A DNA stretch of 64,000 nt from Kumtagia sp052180275. GTDB lineage: Bacteria > Pseudomonadota > Alphaproteobacteria > Rhizobiales > Rhizobiaceae. The DNA lies in the NCBI RefSeq assembly GCF_052180275.1, contig NZ_CP197465.1, positions 3,286,001 through 3,350,000 on the forward strand, read 5' to 3'. The notes under the pieces are model-generated. The model did not search any database. It was not told the origin of the DNA and saw nothing but the letters and a program-made list of their open reading frames with translations. The stretch's first letter is position 1. Each line of letters opens with the position of its first letter. Positions 23,672 to 32,072 of this stretch are shown piece by piece. The translations under genes were made by a program, and so were the position numbers.

Positions 23672-24505
23672 TCAGGCGAAAGCTTCGGCCCGCCATGCTG
23701 CCGGCGAGATGCCGGCCAGCGCCTGGAATTCGCGGGTAAGGTGCGCCTGGTCGGAAAAGCCGCAATCGGCGGCTATGCCGGCCCAATTCTCGCCGCCGAT
23801 CCGTGCCGCGGCGAGCGCCCGGTTGAAACGGACGATGCGGGCGATCGATTTCGGCCCGAGGCCGATCTCGGCATGGAAGCGGTCGGCGAGGTGCTTTCGA
23901 CTCCAGCCGGCATGCGCCGCCAGCCGTGACACGGAAACCTGTCCGCCCGAAGCGTCGATCCGGGCGAAGGCTTCGCGGATTTCGGCCGGTTGGGGTTTGC
24001 CGTCGCCGATGCGCGAGGTGACGAAATCGACGGCAAGCGCGAAGCGGGTGTCCCAATCCGGCGTGTTGCCGAGACGCTCGCGCAGCGCGGCGCCTTCGTT
24101 GCCGAGCACGTCGTCCAGCAGCACCATGCGGTCGGCGAGCTCATGCATCGGGAACCTGAAGAACCGCCGCGCCCCGAGCGGTGAAAAATCGATCTGCAGG
24201 CAGTGCGAGGCGCCGAAGGATTTGATCAGCACCGGTCCGGCGAACAGGCCGGCGGCGAAGCTGGCGATACGGTCGGCTTCGGTGGGATCGCGGCCGAGGC
24301 CGATGGAAAACGGCTCGCCGAAGCTGATGATCAGCGGCACGGTCAGCGATGCCGTCTCGCGCATGCGGACATGCCGGCGCACCGTCTCGCGATAGCCGGT
24401 GATGCGGGTGACGACGCCTTCCAGCGGGCCGCCGGGGCGAAGCTCGACGACTTCTACGCCGGCCGGCGGCGAGGGCGGCGGTGTGGGCAAAGGAGACGGC
24501 GGCAT
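23672..24505 (-). CDS. AraC-family transcriptional regulator
   Basis: 277 residues. The C-terminal ~100 residues carry the double HTH: VSVSRLAAHAGWSRKHLADR and then WAGIAADCGFSDQAHLTREF, followed by the closing GISPAAW motif. The N-terminal domain has RHVRMRETASLTVPLIISFG, as in the regulators that sense small ligands through a cupin-like fold. The cupin/VOC operon lies just downstream on the same strand and is the obvious target candidate, by inference. Confidence 0.83.
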   Translation of the reverse strand: MPPSPLPTPPPSPPAGVEVVELRPGGPLEGVVTRITGYRETVRRHVRMRETASLTVPLIISFGEPFSIGLGRDPTEADRIASFAAGLFAGPVLIKSFGASHCLQIDFSPLGARRFFRFPMHELADRMVLLDDVLGNEGAALRERLGNTPDWDTRFALAVDFVTSRIGDGKPQPAEIREAFARIDASGGQVSVSRLAAHAGWSRKHLADRFHAEIGLGPKSIARIVRFNRALAAARIGGENWAGIAADCGFSDQAHLTREFQALAGISPAAWRAEAFA

Positions 24506-24777
24506 CCAAAACTCCCTGGACGCAGCCTATCAAGGGACCGGCCAAGCGTCAAAACGCAGTTTGTCAGGCCGCGCCAATAGAACTCCGTCTCGATCGAAGC
24601 GCACCACGATGGTCCCCGAAGGCCGCCACAAGAAATTTCTCTTGGCCGGTGTCGGAGTTCGGGCTCGTCGGTCGTCCTCCGCTTGCCACCTTCGAACAGG
24701 CAGATGACGGGATGAGCACACCGGTCTCGATCCCGTAGGTCTGGAACGATGACGGCATGAAACGCCTGGAGCTTCGA

Positions 24778-25434
24778 ATGACTCCCACCATCACAGCGTT
24801 TGAACAGTCGCCCGATCGCGGTCAGGGCATGGCGCGCGACATGCGCGTTCGCTGGGCGCTCGAAGAAGTCGGCCAAGTCTACGACGTCCGCCTTGTTTCG
24901 TTCAAAGCGATGAAGGAAGCCGCCCACCTCGCGCTTCAGCCTTTCGGGCAGATCCCGACCTACGAGGAAGGTGATCTCGCCCTGTTCGAGACCGGGGCAA
25001 TCGTATTGCATATAGCGGATCGCAATACCGGCCTTCTGCCTGCCGATGCGAACGCCTGGTCCCGCGCCATCACATGGATGTTTGCTGCGCTCAACACGCT
25101 GGAGCCGCCGATCCTGGAGCTTGAGCAAGCTCCGTATCTGGACGGCGACAAGCCTTGGCACAGCGGGCGCATGCGGATGCTCGAGGATCGGGTCCGCTTC
25201 CGGCTGGACCAGCTTTCGAGCCGGCTCGGCAATGCCGACTGGCTGGAGGGCGCATTCAGCGCCGGTGACCTCCTGATGGCAACGGTCCTGCGCAGGTTGG
25301 AAGGATCGGGCCTGTTGGAGGAATATCCGAACCTTTCCGCCTACGTCGCCCGCGCCATGGCGCGACCCGCATACAGGCGTGCTTTCGACGCCCAGTTGGC
25401 GGTGTTCACCGCCGCGTCGACCGGCGCCGAATGA
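24778..25434 (+). CDS. Glutathione S-transferase family protein
   Basis: 218 residues. The N-terminal thioredoxin-like domain includes RDMRVRWALEEVGQVYDVRL and QIPTYEEGDLALFETGAIVL, with the cis-Pro and glutathione-binding Glu-Thr/Ser pair of GSTs. The C-terminal helical domain has WLEGAFSAGDLLMATVLRRL, the N-capping motif of the family. ATG 24778 has GGAG about 6 bases upstream; ATG 24757 in frame is a possible earlier start. Cytosolic, substrate unknown. Confidence 0.8.
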   Translation: MTPTITAFEQSPDRGQGMARDMRVRWALEEVGQVYDVRLVSFKAMKEAAHLALQPFGQIPTYEEGDLALFETGAIVLHIADRNTGLLPADANAWSRAITWMFAALNTLEPPILELEQAPYLDGDKPWHSGRMRMLEDRVRFRLDQLSSRLGNADWLEGAFSAGDLLMATVLRRLEGSGLLEEYPNLSAYVARAMARPAYRRAFDAQLAVFTAASTGAE

Positions 25435-25555
25435 TCATCTTGCAGGCGTTGCCGTGGAACGTCGGATGGATGCGCGCATTCCACGGGCTGACTGAAGAGT
25501 ATTCTCGAATACGTGAAACCGGGCGGGAACTGTTTTAAAAGCGAAAGGACAAGTT

Positions 25556-26035
25556 ATGGCAATCGCCAAGAACACGATCTGCGTATGGTACGACAAGGAC
25601 GCCGAGGCCGCGGCCCGCTTCTATGCAGAGGTTTTTCCGGACAGTTTTGTGAGCGCCGTCCACCGCGCCCCCGGCGACTATCCGTCCGGCAAGGAGGGCG
25701 ACGTGTTGACGGTCGATTTCACCGTCGCCGGCATCCCTTGCCTCGGCCTCAATGGCGGCCCCATGTTCAAGCACACCGAAGCCTTCTCCTTCCAGATCGC
25801 CACCGACGACCAGCAGGAGACCGACCGCTACTGGAACGCGATCGTCGGCAATGGCGGCCAGGAAAGCGCCTGCGGCTGGTGCAAGGACAAATGGGGCATT
25901 TCCTGGCAGATCACGCCACGCGTGCTGACGGAGGCGATGGTGGCCGGCGGCGGCGAAGCCAAGCGCGCGTTCGCAGCGATGATGGACATGCGCAAGATCG
26001 ATGTCGCGGCCATCGAGGCGGCGCGGCGCGGCTGA
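25556..26035 (+). CDS. VOC/PhnB-like protein (3-demethylubiquinone methyltransferase-like)
   Basis: 159 residues of the PhnB-like VOC subfamily. VWYDKDAEAAARFYAEVFPD opens the fold, GIPCLGLNGGPMFKHTEAFS is the family's central strand with the typical LNGGP signature, and GWCKDKWGISWQITPR ends it. Such proteins are often annotated 3-demethylubiquinone-9 3-methyltransferase, but the ubiquinone activity is doubtful. An AAAGGACAAGTT ribosome site precedes ATG 25556. It converges with the TSUP gene. Confidence 0.78.
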   Translation: MAIAKNTICVWYDKDAEAAARFYAEVFPDSFVSAVHRAPGDYPSGKEGDVLTVDFTVAGIPCLGLNGGPMFKHTEAFSFQIATDDQQETDRYWNAIVGNGGQESACGWCKDKWGISWQITPRVLTEAMVAGGGEAKRAFAAMMDMRKIDVAAIEAARRG

Positions 26036-26123
26036 CGCTTCCACGTCAATGTATGGCCCGACTTCGAGTGGCAGTGTCGCGGCCGGCTTCAAAGGTGGCC
26101 GCGCCTTTGCACTCGGGCGTCGG

Positions 26124-26945
26124 TCAAAAACCGAGCATCGTCCGAAGCGGATGTGTGGGGTCGGCGAGCAGGCGGACCGCCAGCGCCACGCAGGTGACGA
26201 CCAGCAGCGGCTTGATCAGCCGCGCGCCGTTGCGGATGGCGAGCCCGGCGCCGAGCCGGGCGCCGAATATCTGCATCACGGCCATCATCAACCCGATCTT
26301 CCAGTCGACCACGCCGACCGAGGCGAACACAGCGAAACCGCCGACATTCGAGCCGAAATTGAGCAGCTTCGTGTGGGCGGTCGCCTTCAGCACGCCGTAG
26401 CCGGCGAGCGTCACGAAGGCCAGCATGTAGAACGAGCCGGCGCCCGGCCCGAAGACGCCGTCATAGAAGCCGATCGCCGGCACGACGGCCAGCCCGAAGA
26501 CGAACGGGCGCAGCCGCTCGGCGCGATCGACATCGTCCATGTTCGGTTTCAGCGCGAAATACAGCGCGATGGCGACCAGCACGAAGGGGATGACGATGCG
26601 CAGCAGGTCTCCCGGCAGCACGCTGGCAAGCAGCGCCCCCGCCGCTCCCCCGGCGAATGCGAGCAGCGCCATCGGCGCCTGCTTGCGAAGGTTCACCTGA
26701 CCTTTCGAAGCGTAGGTCAAGGTGGCGGCACCGGTGCCGAACAGGCCCTGCAACTTGTTGGTGCCGAGCGCTTCCACCGGCGAGAAGCCGGCGAGCAGCA
26801 GGGCGGGAACGGCGATCAGCCCGCCGCCGCCGGCGATCGAGTCGATGAAGCCGGCCGCGAAGGCGGCAAAGGCAAGCAGCAGGACGATTTCGGTCGGAAG
26901 GTCGAACACGTGCGGGCAGGGCCTTGAGTTGCGGCGTTCGACCAT
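26124..26945 (-). CDS. TSUP/TauE-SafE family membrane permease
   Basis: 273 residues with 7-8 hydrophobic segments and the TauE/SafE repeat signature: AAGFIDSIAGGGGLIAVPAL near the N terminus and GFYDGVFGPGAGSFYMLAF in the second half, separated by about half the protein as expected from internal duplication. TSUP proteins move sulfite, sulfonates or other small organic anions across the inner membrane. This window also has a sulfite dehydrogenase, so sulfur anion export or uptake is an attractive but unproven role. ATG 26945 is used; GTG 26909 in frame would start at VFDLPTEIVLLL. Confidence 0.8.
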   Translation of the reverse strand: MVERRNSRPCPHVFDLPTEIVLLLAFAAFAAGFIDSIAGGGGLIAVPALLLAGFSPVEALGTNKLQGLFGTGAATLTYASKGQVNLRKQAPMALLAFAGGAAGALLASVLPGDLLRIVIPFVLVAIALYFALKPNMDDVDRAERLRPFVFGLAVVPAIGFYDGVFGPGAGSFYMLAFVTLAGYGVLKATAHTKLLNFGSNVGGFAVFASVGVVDWKIGLMMAVMQIFGARLGAGLAIRNGARLIKPLLVVTCVALAVRLLADPTHPLRTMLGF

Positions 26946-27066
26946 ATGGCGGCAGTTTGCGCAAGGCGGATTTCGCGCTACGAAGAGGCTGGAGAGACAG
27001 TCGCGGGCGGCGCGGTCCTTTTTGCAAGGTCGATCGCCGGCTGCAAGCACAGCCAGGGGAATTCGC

Positions 27067-27498
27067 ATGCCGCAGGGACTTCTGTCACGGTTCAGGACCA
27101 TGTTCGAGGGCGATCCCGGCGTTCGCAAGGTGGCGGACGACCCGGTGCTGTCGGCCGAACTGCTGCTTCTGTTCCGCATGATCCTGGCGGACGGGGTGGT
27201 CAGCGAGAGCGAACTGGAAACCTTCCGCCACATCTGCCGCGATGCTTTCGGCATCGGCGAGGACAGCATCGACGGCGTCGTCGAGTTCCTCAACGATTTC
27301 GGCTACGAGACCAGCGGCGCGCAGGCGCTGTCGCTGTTCCAGGAACTCGACCTCGACCGCCGCAAGCTGCTGGCGCGCCACCTGGCCGACATCGCCAAGG
27401 CGGATTCGCGGCTGGCGGAAAAGGAAGTGCGGCTCTTGCGCCGCACACTTGAGGTACTGGGCCTGAGCCCGGTCGATGTGGTGCGCCCGCTGGGGTGA
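27067..27498 (+). CDS. TerB-family (tellurite resistance-like) helical protein
   Basis: 143 residues, all helical. The central segment LSAELLLLFRMILADGVVSE SELETFRHIC (two parts) and the second repeat ADIAKADSRLAEKEVRLLRR match the TerB/DjlA-N fold, with acidic residues (DGVVSESE; DSRLAEKE) positioned to bind metal. No membrane segment or signal. It is divergent from the TSUP gene and 45 bases before the NUDIX gene. The function of isolated TerB proteins is unclear; stress or membrane association has been proposed. Confidence 0.75.
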   Translation: MPQGLLSRFRTMFEGDPGVRKVADDPVLSAELLLLFRMILADGVVSESELETFRHICRDAFGIGEDSIDGVVEFLNDFGYETSGAQALSLFQELDLDRRKLLARHLADIAKADSRLAEKEVRLLRRTLEVLGLSPVDVVRPLG

Positions 27499-27543
27499 GG
27501 CAGCGCCGTCGACGACGATCCGTGGGCGCTGAGTGGCCTTTGA

Positions 27544-28023
27544 ATGAGCTTTGCCGACAGCTATCTGGGACGATTGCGGGAATTGATCGGGGATCGGCTG
27601 GTGCTGATGCCGGGCGCGCGCATCGTCATCGAATGCGCGGATGGCCGCATCCTGCTGCAGAAACGGAGCGATTTCGGTCTGTGGGGTCTGCCAGGCGGCA
27701 ATACAGAGGAAGGCGAGGGCCTGGGGGCGGTGGTGATCCGGGAGGTAGCCGAGGAAACCGGGCTAACCGTCAGGAACGTCGAGCCGTTCGGCTTCGGTTG
27801 CGATCCGCAATACGAAACGTTCGTGTTTCCGAATGGCGACCAGGCGCAGTTCGTCGCGCTGATTTTCTACACGCGCTCCTTTGACGGCGAGGCTGCCGTC
27901 GCCGACGATGAGAGTAGTGCCGTTGGCTGGTTCGCCGTCGATGGCTTGCCCGAAATGCTGCCCAACATGATGCGCAGCATCGAGGCTTTCTCCGGTTCAA
28001 AACGACCGGAAAATTCCAGATGA
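27544..28023 (+). CDS. NUDIX hydrolase
   Basis: 159 residues. The Nudix box is exact: GNTEEGEGLGAVVIREVAEE followed by TGL, that is G-x5-E-x7-R-E-x2-E-E-x-G. The preceding RSDFGLWGLPGG is the usual strand before the box. It hydrolyses a nucleoside diphosphate linked to another group, substrate unknown, with Mg or Mn bound by the Glu cluster. ATG 27544 follows the TerB stop by 45 bases on the same strand. It converges with the peptide ABC operon. Confidence 0.85.
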   Translation: MSFADSYLGRLRELIGDRLVLMPGARIVIECADGRILLQKRSDFGLWGLPGGNTEEGEGLGAVVIREVAEETGLTVRNVEPFGFGCDPQYETFVFPNGDQAQFVALIFYTRSFDGEAAVADDESSAVGWFAVDGLPEMLPNMMRSIEAFSGSKRPENSR

Positions 28024-28039
28024 TCTGAGGGCTTGTCGC

Positions 28040-29833
28040 TCAGCCTTGCTCGCGCAGTTTTCGCGAGATCGCCCGGCGCAGGTCGGGCGCGGCGTCTACC
28101 AGGGCTTTCGCCGCATCGGATTGTGGGTTGTCGAGCACGTCGGCGGTCGCGCCGCGCTCGACGATCCTTCCCTCGTGCATGACCAGCACCTCGTCGGTGA
28201 TGGCGCGCGCCACCGTCAGATCGTGGGTGATGAACAGATAGGCGATGCCGAGCGTCCGGTTGAGTTCGGAGAACAGGTCCAGGATCTGGGCGCGGATCGA
28301 CACGTCAAGCGCCGAGACGGCCTCGTCGGCCACCACCAGTTTTGGCCGCGTGATGATGGCGCGGGCTATCGACAAGCGCTGGCGCTGGCCACCGGAGAAT
28401 TCATGCGGATATTTCTGCATGTCGTGCGGCTTCAGCCCGACCTGGTGCAGCGCATGGGCCACCAGTTCCCGCCGCTTCAGTGCGTCCGGCGCCGGCTCCA
28501 GCAGCGACAGCGGCTCGGCGACGAGGCGCTCGACCCTGTGGCGCGGATCGAACGAGCCGTAGGGATCCTGGAAAACCACCTGCATGTTGCGCCGCGCTGG
28601 CCTGAGCTCGGCCTCGCTGCGGTTGGTGATGTCCTCGCCCATGAAGCGGATTGTTCCGGAGGTCGCCTTGTCGAGCGCCAGCACCAGCCGGGCCAGCGTC
28701 GATTTTCCGCAGCCCGAGCGGCCGACCAAAGCCACCGAACGGCTCGGCGCGAGGCTGAACGACACGTCGTCGACGGCGCGGAAAGTCGTAGTCTTGGCGA
28801 AAAGGAAAGGGCGGCCGGCGGGGTAGTCGCGGGTCAGCGAGGTGACTTCGAGGAGGGGGGCAAGACCCTCCCCCTTGGGGGGGGCCGGCGGACCGGCGAG
28901 ACCTGTGGCTCGCCCTGGCATGTCGGCGAGCGGTCGTAGCGAAGCGGAGGCCGCGAACCGGGGTTGGGGTGCTGACGATTGGATACCCCCACCCCGGCTC
29001 ACCGGCTTAGCTTCGCTCAGCCGCATCGCCGACCCTCCCCCCAGGGGGGAGGGTGAACGTCCCTCCGGCACATGCATCGAGGCCAGCGCCAGTTGCCGCG
29101 TATAAGGATGCTGCTGTGCCGATAGCGTGCGCGCCGTCTCGCCGGTCTCCAGAATCTCGCCGCCGCGCATGATGGCGATGCGGTCGGACATCTCCGTGAC
29201 AACGGCGAGGTCGTGCGAGATGAGCAGCAGGCCCATACCGTTCTCGGCAACCAGTTCACGCAGCAGTTCGAGAATCTGCGCCTGCAATACGACGTCGAGC
29301 GCCGTCGTCGGTTCGTCGGCGATCAGCAGCTTCGGCTTGAGCCCGCAGGCGATGGCGATGACGACACGCTGCCGCTGGCCGCCCGAAAGCTGGTGCGGAT
29401 AACGCGACAGCGGAAATTTCTCGCGCGGCAGGCCGACGCGGTCGAGCATCTTTTCCGCGCGCTGTTCCGCCTCGGCGCGGCCGACACCAGCATGCCAGCG
29501 GATGCCCTCCGCAACCTGCTCGCCGATGGTCTTGACGGGATTGAGCGCCGTCATCGGTTCCTGGAACACCATGCCGATATCGTTGCCGCGCAGGCGGCAC
29601 ATGGCGTCTTCGCCGGCGCCCAGGATATCATTTCTGTTGAGCTTTATGCTGCCTTTCGCTCGCGCGCCTTGCGGCAGCAACTGCATGATTGCAAGCGCCG
29701 TCATCGACTTGCCGGAGCCGGACTCGCCAACGAGACCCAAAACCTCGCCGGGCTCGATCCCAAGGTCCACGTCCTTCAGGATTTCCGTGTCGCCGATCGC
29801 GAGCGACAGGTTCTCGATGGCCAGCAGGCTCAT
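28040..29833 (-). CDS. Oligopeptide ABC transporter, double ATP-binding protein (with repeat-derived linker)
   Basis: 597 residues with two complete ABC cassettes, equivalent to DppD-DppF fused. Cassette 1 has GESGSGKS, LSGGQRQRVVIA and LLIADEPTTALD; cassette 2 has GRSGCGKS, FSGGQRQRLSIA and LVVADEAVSALD. The start ATG 29833 overlaps the upstream permease stop (ATGA). The linker from about residue 260 to 323 is not ABC sequence. It is the in-frame translation of a fold-back repeat at 28865-29054, Pro/Gly/Ser/Ala-rich (SPSPLGGGSAMRLSEAKPV at its start). The cassettes are intact on both sides, so the protein is probably functional. It energises peptide or related solute import from the inner face of the membrane. 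Confidence 0.88.
   Translation of the reverse strand: MSLLAIENLSLAIGDTEILKDVDLGIEPGEVLGLVGESGSGKSMTALAIMQLLPQGARAKGSIKLNRNDILGAGEDAMCRLRGNDIGMVFQEPMTALNPVKTIGEQVAEGIRWHAGVGRAEAEQRAEKMLDRVGLPREKFPLSRYPHQLSGGQRQRVVIAIACGLKPKLLIADEPTTALDVVLQAQILELLRELVAENGMGLLLISHDLAVVTEMSDRIAIMRGGEILETGETARTLSAQQHPYTRQLALASMHVPEGRSPSPLGGGSAMRLSEAKPVSRGGGIQSSAPQPRFAASASLRPLADMPGRATGLAGPPAPPKGEGLAPLLEVTSLTRDYPAGRPFLFAKTTTFRAVDDVSFSLAPSRSVALVGRSGCGKSTLARLVLALDKATSGTIRFMGEDITNRSEAELRPARRNMQVVFQDPYGSFDPRHRVERLVAEPLSLLEPAPDALKRRELVAHALHQVGLKPHDMQKYPHEFSGGQRQRLSIARAIITRPKLVVADEAVSALDVSIRAQILDLFSELNRTLGIAYLFITHDLTVARAITDEVLVMHEGRIVERGATADVLDNPQSDAAKALVDAAPDLRRAISRKLREQG
28865..29054. repeat. Fold-back repeat inserted in the ABC ATPase coding sequence
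   Basis: ACCCTCCCCCTTGGGGGGGG at the left end and CCGACCCTCCCCCCAGGGGG near the right end are inverted arms of the same CCCTCCCCC family as the elements at 6683 and 31904. Its interior (ACCCCGGCTCACCGGCTTAG) is typical of these elements. It lies wholly within a coding region and keeps the frame open. Confidence 0.82.
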
Positions 29834-30702
29834 CGCCGCCGCCTCAGTTTCGGATCGAGCGCATCGCTGACGCCGTCGCCGAGCAGGTTCAGTCCGAGCA
29901 CGGTGACGATGATGGCGAGGCCTGGGAACAGCGCCAGCGACGGCATTACCATCATTCGGGTCTGCGCGTCGAACAGCATGCGGCCCCAACTCGGCATCGG
30001 CGGCTGCGCCCCGAGCCCGACATAGGACAGGCCGGCCTCGGCCAGAATGCCCAGCGCGAACTGGATCGTTCCCTGCACCAAGAGCATCGTCGCGATGTTG
30101 GGCAAGATGTGATCGAGCGTGATGCGCGCCTTGCCCTTGCCCGCTGCGCGCGCCGCGAGAATGAATTCGCGCGGCCAGATGGCGAGCGACCCTGCGCGGG
30201 CGACGCGTGCGAAAACCGGGATGTTGAAGATGCCGATGGCGATGATGGCATTGACCGCGCCCGGCCCGAACACCGCCGTGATCATCACCGCCGACAGCAG
30301 TGCCGGGAAGGCGAAGACGAGGTCGTTGAAGCGCATCACTACTTCGTCGAGCCAGCCGCCGCGCGCCGCCGCGAGGCAGCCGAGCGGCAAGCCGAAGCCC
30401 ATGCCGATGCCAACCGCCACCAGGGCGACCGCGATGGAGTTGCGCGAGCCGAGCATGATCATCGACAGCACGTCGCGGCCGAACTGGTCGGTGCCGAACC
30501 AGTGAACGGCTGAAGGCGGCAGCATGCGGTCGGCGACGATCAGCTTGGTTACGTCGTAGGGCGTCCAGAAAAACGAGACGACCGCCATCAGTGCGATAAG
30601 CGCACTGATGACGAAGCCGATGACGAAGGAGCGGCTGGCGAAAGCGCGGGTGAGGAAGGCGGAGATGCCGTCTCGGGGTGTCGTGGTGGAGAGGTCGGTC
30701 AT
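29830..30702 (-). CDS. Peptide ABC transporter permease (DppC/OppC type)
   Basis: 290 residues with about 6 transmembrane segments. HWFGTDQFGRDVLSMIMLGS is the conserved N-terminal permease motif, and REFILAARAAGKGKARITLD is the EAA-loop region that contacts the ATPase. The C terminus ends with GDGVSDALDPKLRRRR. ATG 30702 is the family start; the region upstream is a fold-back repeat in the same frame and was excluded. The stop overlaps the ATPase start by 4 bases. Confidence 0.88.
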   Translation of the reverse strand: MTDLSTTTPRDGISAFLTRAFASRSFVIGFVISALIALMAVVSFFWTPYDVTKLIVADRMLPPSAVHWFGTDQFGRDVLSMIMLGSRNSIAVALVAVGIGMGFGLPLGCLAAARGGWLDEVVMRFNDLVFAFPALLSAVMITAVFGPGAVNAIIAIGIFNIPVFARVARAGSLAIWPREFILAARAAGKGKARITLDHILPNIATMLLVQGTIQFALGILAEAGLSYVGLGAQPPMPSWGRMLFDAQTRMMVMPSLALFPGLAIIVTVLGLNLLGDGVSDALDPKLRRRR

Positions 30703-30727
30703 GAGCGGCTCTCCGCCGCTCGGCACT

Positions 30728-30900
30728 CCTTCGCACCCCCCTCTGTCCTGTCGGACATCTCCCCCGCAAGGGGGGAGATTGGCTGTTGCCATCGCTTTCG
30801 CCAATCGTAAGCATTGCGAGATAAGCGCCGTGCAAGGCGGCCAGCAAATCCCCTCGCTTGCGGGGGAGATGTCCGGCAGGACAGAGAGGGGTGCGAAGGA
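30728..30900. repeat. Fold-back palindromic repeat B (about 50-bp imperfect arms)
   Basis: TCCTTCGCACCCCCCTCTGT begins the left arm (30728-30777) and ACAGAGAGGGGTGCGAAGGA ends the right arm (30849-30900). The arms contain GGACATCTCCCCCGCAAGGG and its partner. It fills the gap between two permease genes. The sequence family differs from element A but the architecture is the same. Confidence 0.88.
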
Positions 30901-30952
30901 ACGAAGACCGCTCTGTCTAGACTTGCGTCGACCTTGCCGCTGCGCGCGCCCA

Positions 30953-31897
30953 TCACCGCGCCCTCAGCCGTGGATCGACCAGCGCATAGGACAGGTCGAC
31001 CAGCAGGTTGACCGCGATCACAGTGGCGACCAGCAGCATCACCACGCCCTCGACGACGATCAGGTCGCGCTGGGTGATGGCCTGGAACACCAGCCGGCCG
31101 AGGCCGGGGAGATAAAAGACGTTCTCGATGATGATGGTCCCGGCGAGCAGGAAGGAGAACTGCAGGCCGACGATGGTCAGCACCGGGATCAGCGCGTTGC
31201 GCAGCGCATGCCGCCACAGCACCACGCCGAACGGCAGGCCTTTTGCCCGCGCGGTGCGGATATAGTCCTCCCCAAGCACCTCGATCAGTGCCGACCGGGT
31301 GACGCGCGCAAGGATCGCCGCCTGCGGCAGCGCCAGCGCGATGGCCGGCAGGAACAGCGCCTTCAGCGCCGGCCAGATGCCGGCGCTCCAGCCGGGAAAA
31401 CCGCCGGCCGGCACCAGCCTCAACCAGACGGCGAAGATGTAGATCAAAAGCAGCGCGAACCAGAAGTTCGGGATGGCCACGCCCACCTGCGCCACGCCCA
31501 TCGACAGTGCATCGCCGGCGCGGCCGCGCCGCTCGGCCGCGAAGGCGCCGACCGGAATGGCGATGGCCACCGACAGGAACAGCGAGATCAGCGCCAGCGG
31601 CAGCGAGACCGCGACCCGCTCGGCGACGAGGTCGATGACGGGCACGGAATAGGTGTAGGAGCGGCCGAGATCGAGCGTTGCCAGGCCGCCGATCCAGTTG
31701 AGATAGCGGACGGGAAGCGAATGGTTCAGCCCCATCTGGTCGCGCAGCGCCTCGACCGCATCGGGTGTCGCATTGATGCCGAGCATCAGCCGCGCCGGAT
31801 CGCCGGGCAGCACTTCCAGCACGGCGAATACGACCAGCGAGGCGACGAGCAGGGTGGCAAGCGCGATGAGAATGCGCTGGGTGAGGTAGGCGGTCAT
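30953..31897 (-). CDS. Peptide ABC transporter permease (DppB/OppB type)
   Basis: 314 residues with an N-terminal membrane segment (RILIALATLLVASLVVFAVL), about 5 more segments, and the EAA loop LIEVLGEDYIRTARAKGLPF. The PGDPARLMLG and VRYLNWIGGLATLDLGRSYT motifs are diagnostic of DppB. The start ATG 31897 is preceded by AGGGGGAGGGT that belongs to the arm of the fold-back repeat at 31904. It pairs with the DppC-type permease in the membrane. Confidence 0.88.
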   Translation of the reverse strand: MTAYLTQRILIALATLLVASLVVFAVLEVLPGDPARLMLGINATPDAVEALRDQMGLNHSLPVRYLNWIGGLATLDLGRSYTYSVPVIDLVAERVAVSLPLALISLFLSVAIAIPVGAFAAERRGRAGDALSMGVAQVGVAIPNFWFALLLIYIFAVWLRLVPAGGFPGWSAGIWPALKALFLPAIALALPQAAILARVTRSALIEVLGEDYIRTARAKGLPFGVVLWRHALRNALIPVLTIVGLQFSFLLAGTIIIENVFYLPGLGRLVFQAITQRDLIVVEGVVMLLVATVIAVNLLVDLSYALVDPRLRAR

Positions 31898-31903
31898 GGC
31901 GTC

Positions 31904-32066
31904 TTACCCTCCCCCTTGTGGGGAGGGTCGGCGCGTAGCGCCGGGGTGGGGGTTATTGAGCTCAAAACTCGAGCAGGAGGGTTTTCCAAATGCACCCCCA
32001 CCCCGCGTCGCGAGCCCGCTCGTGCCGAGCGGGCTGCTCCGCGACCCTCCCCACAAGGGGGAGGGT
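31904..32066. repeat. Fold-back palindromic repeat A, second intergenic copy
   Basis: TTACCCTCCCCCTTGTGGGG begins the left arm (31904-31930), and CGACCCTCCCCACAAGGGGG begins the right arm (32042-32066). It is the same family as 6683-6819 with a different centre that includes GGGGTGGGGG and CACCCCCACCCCG. It lies between the binding-protein gene and the DppB permease and supplies the ribosome-binding sequence of the latter. Confidence 0.9.
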
Positions 32067-32072
32067 GCGACA

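Noticed and set aside
24506..24777. A separate small gene between the AraC regulator and the GST gene
   Set aside because: Short frames on both strands lack family-like sequence and good ribosome sites; I see only intergenic sequence.
29834..30847. Extension of the double ATPase upstream into the permease gene
   Set aside because: The frame is open, but this stretch is the out-of-frame shadow of the DppC-type permease. The ATPase starts at ATG 29833 with the ABC N terminus.
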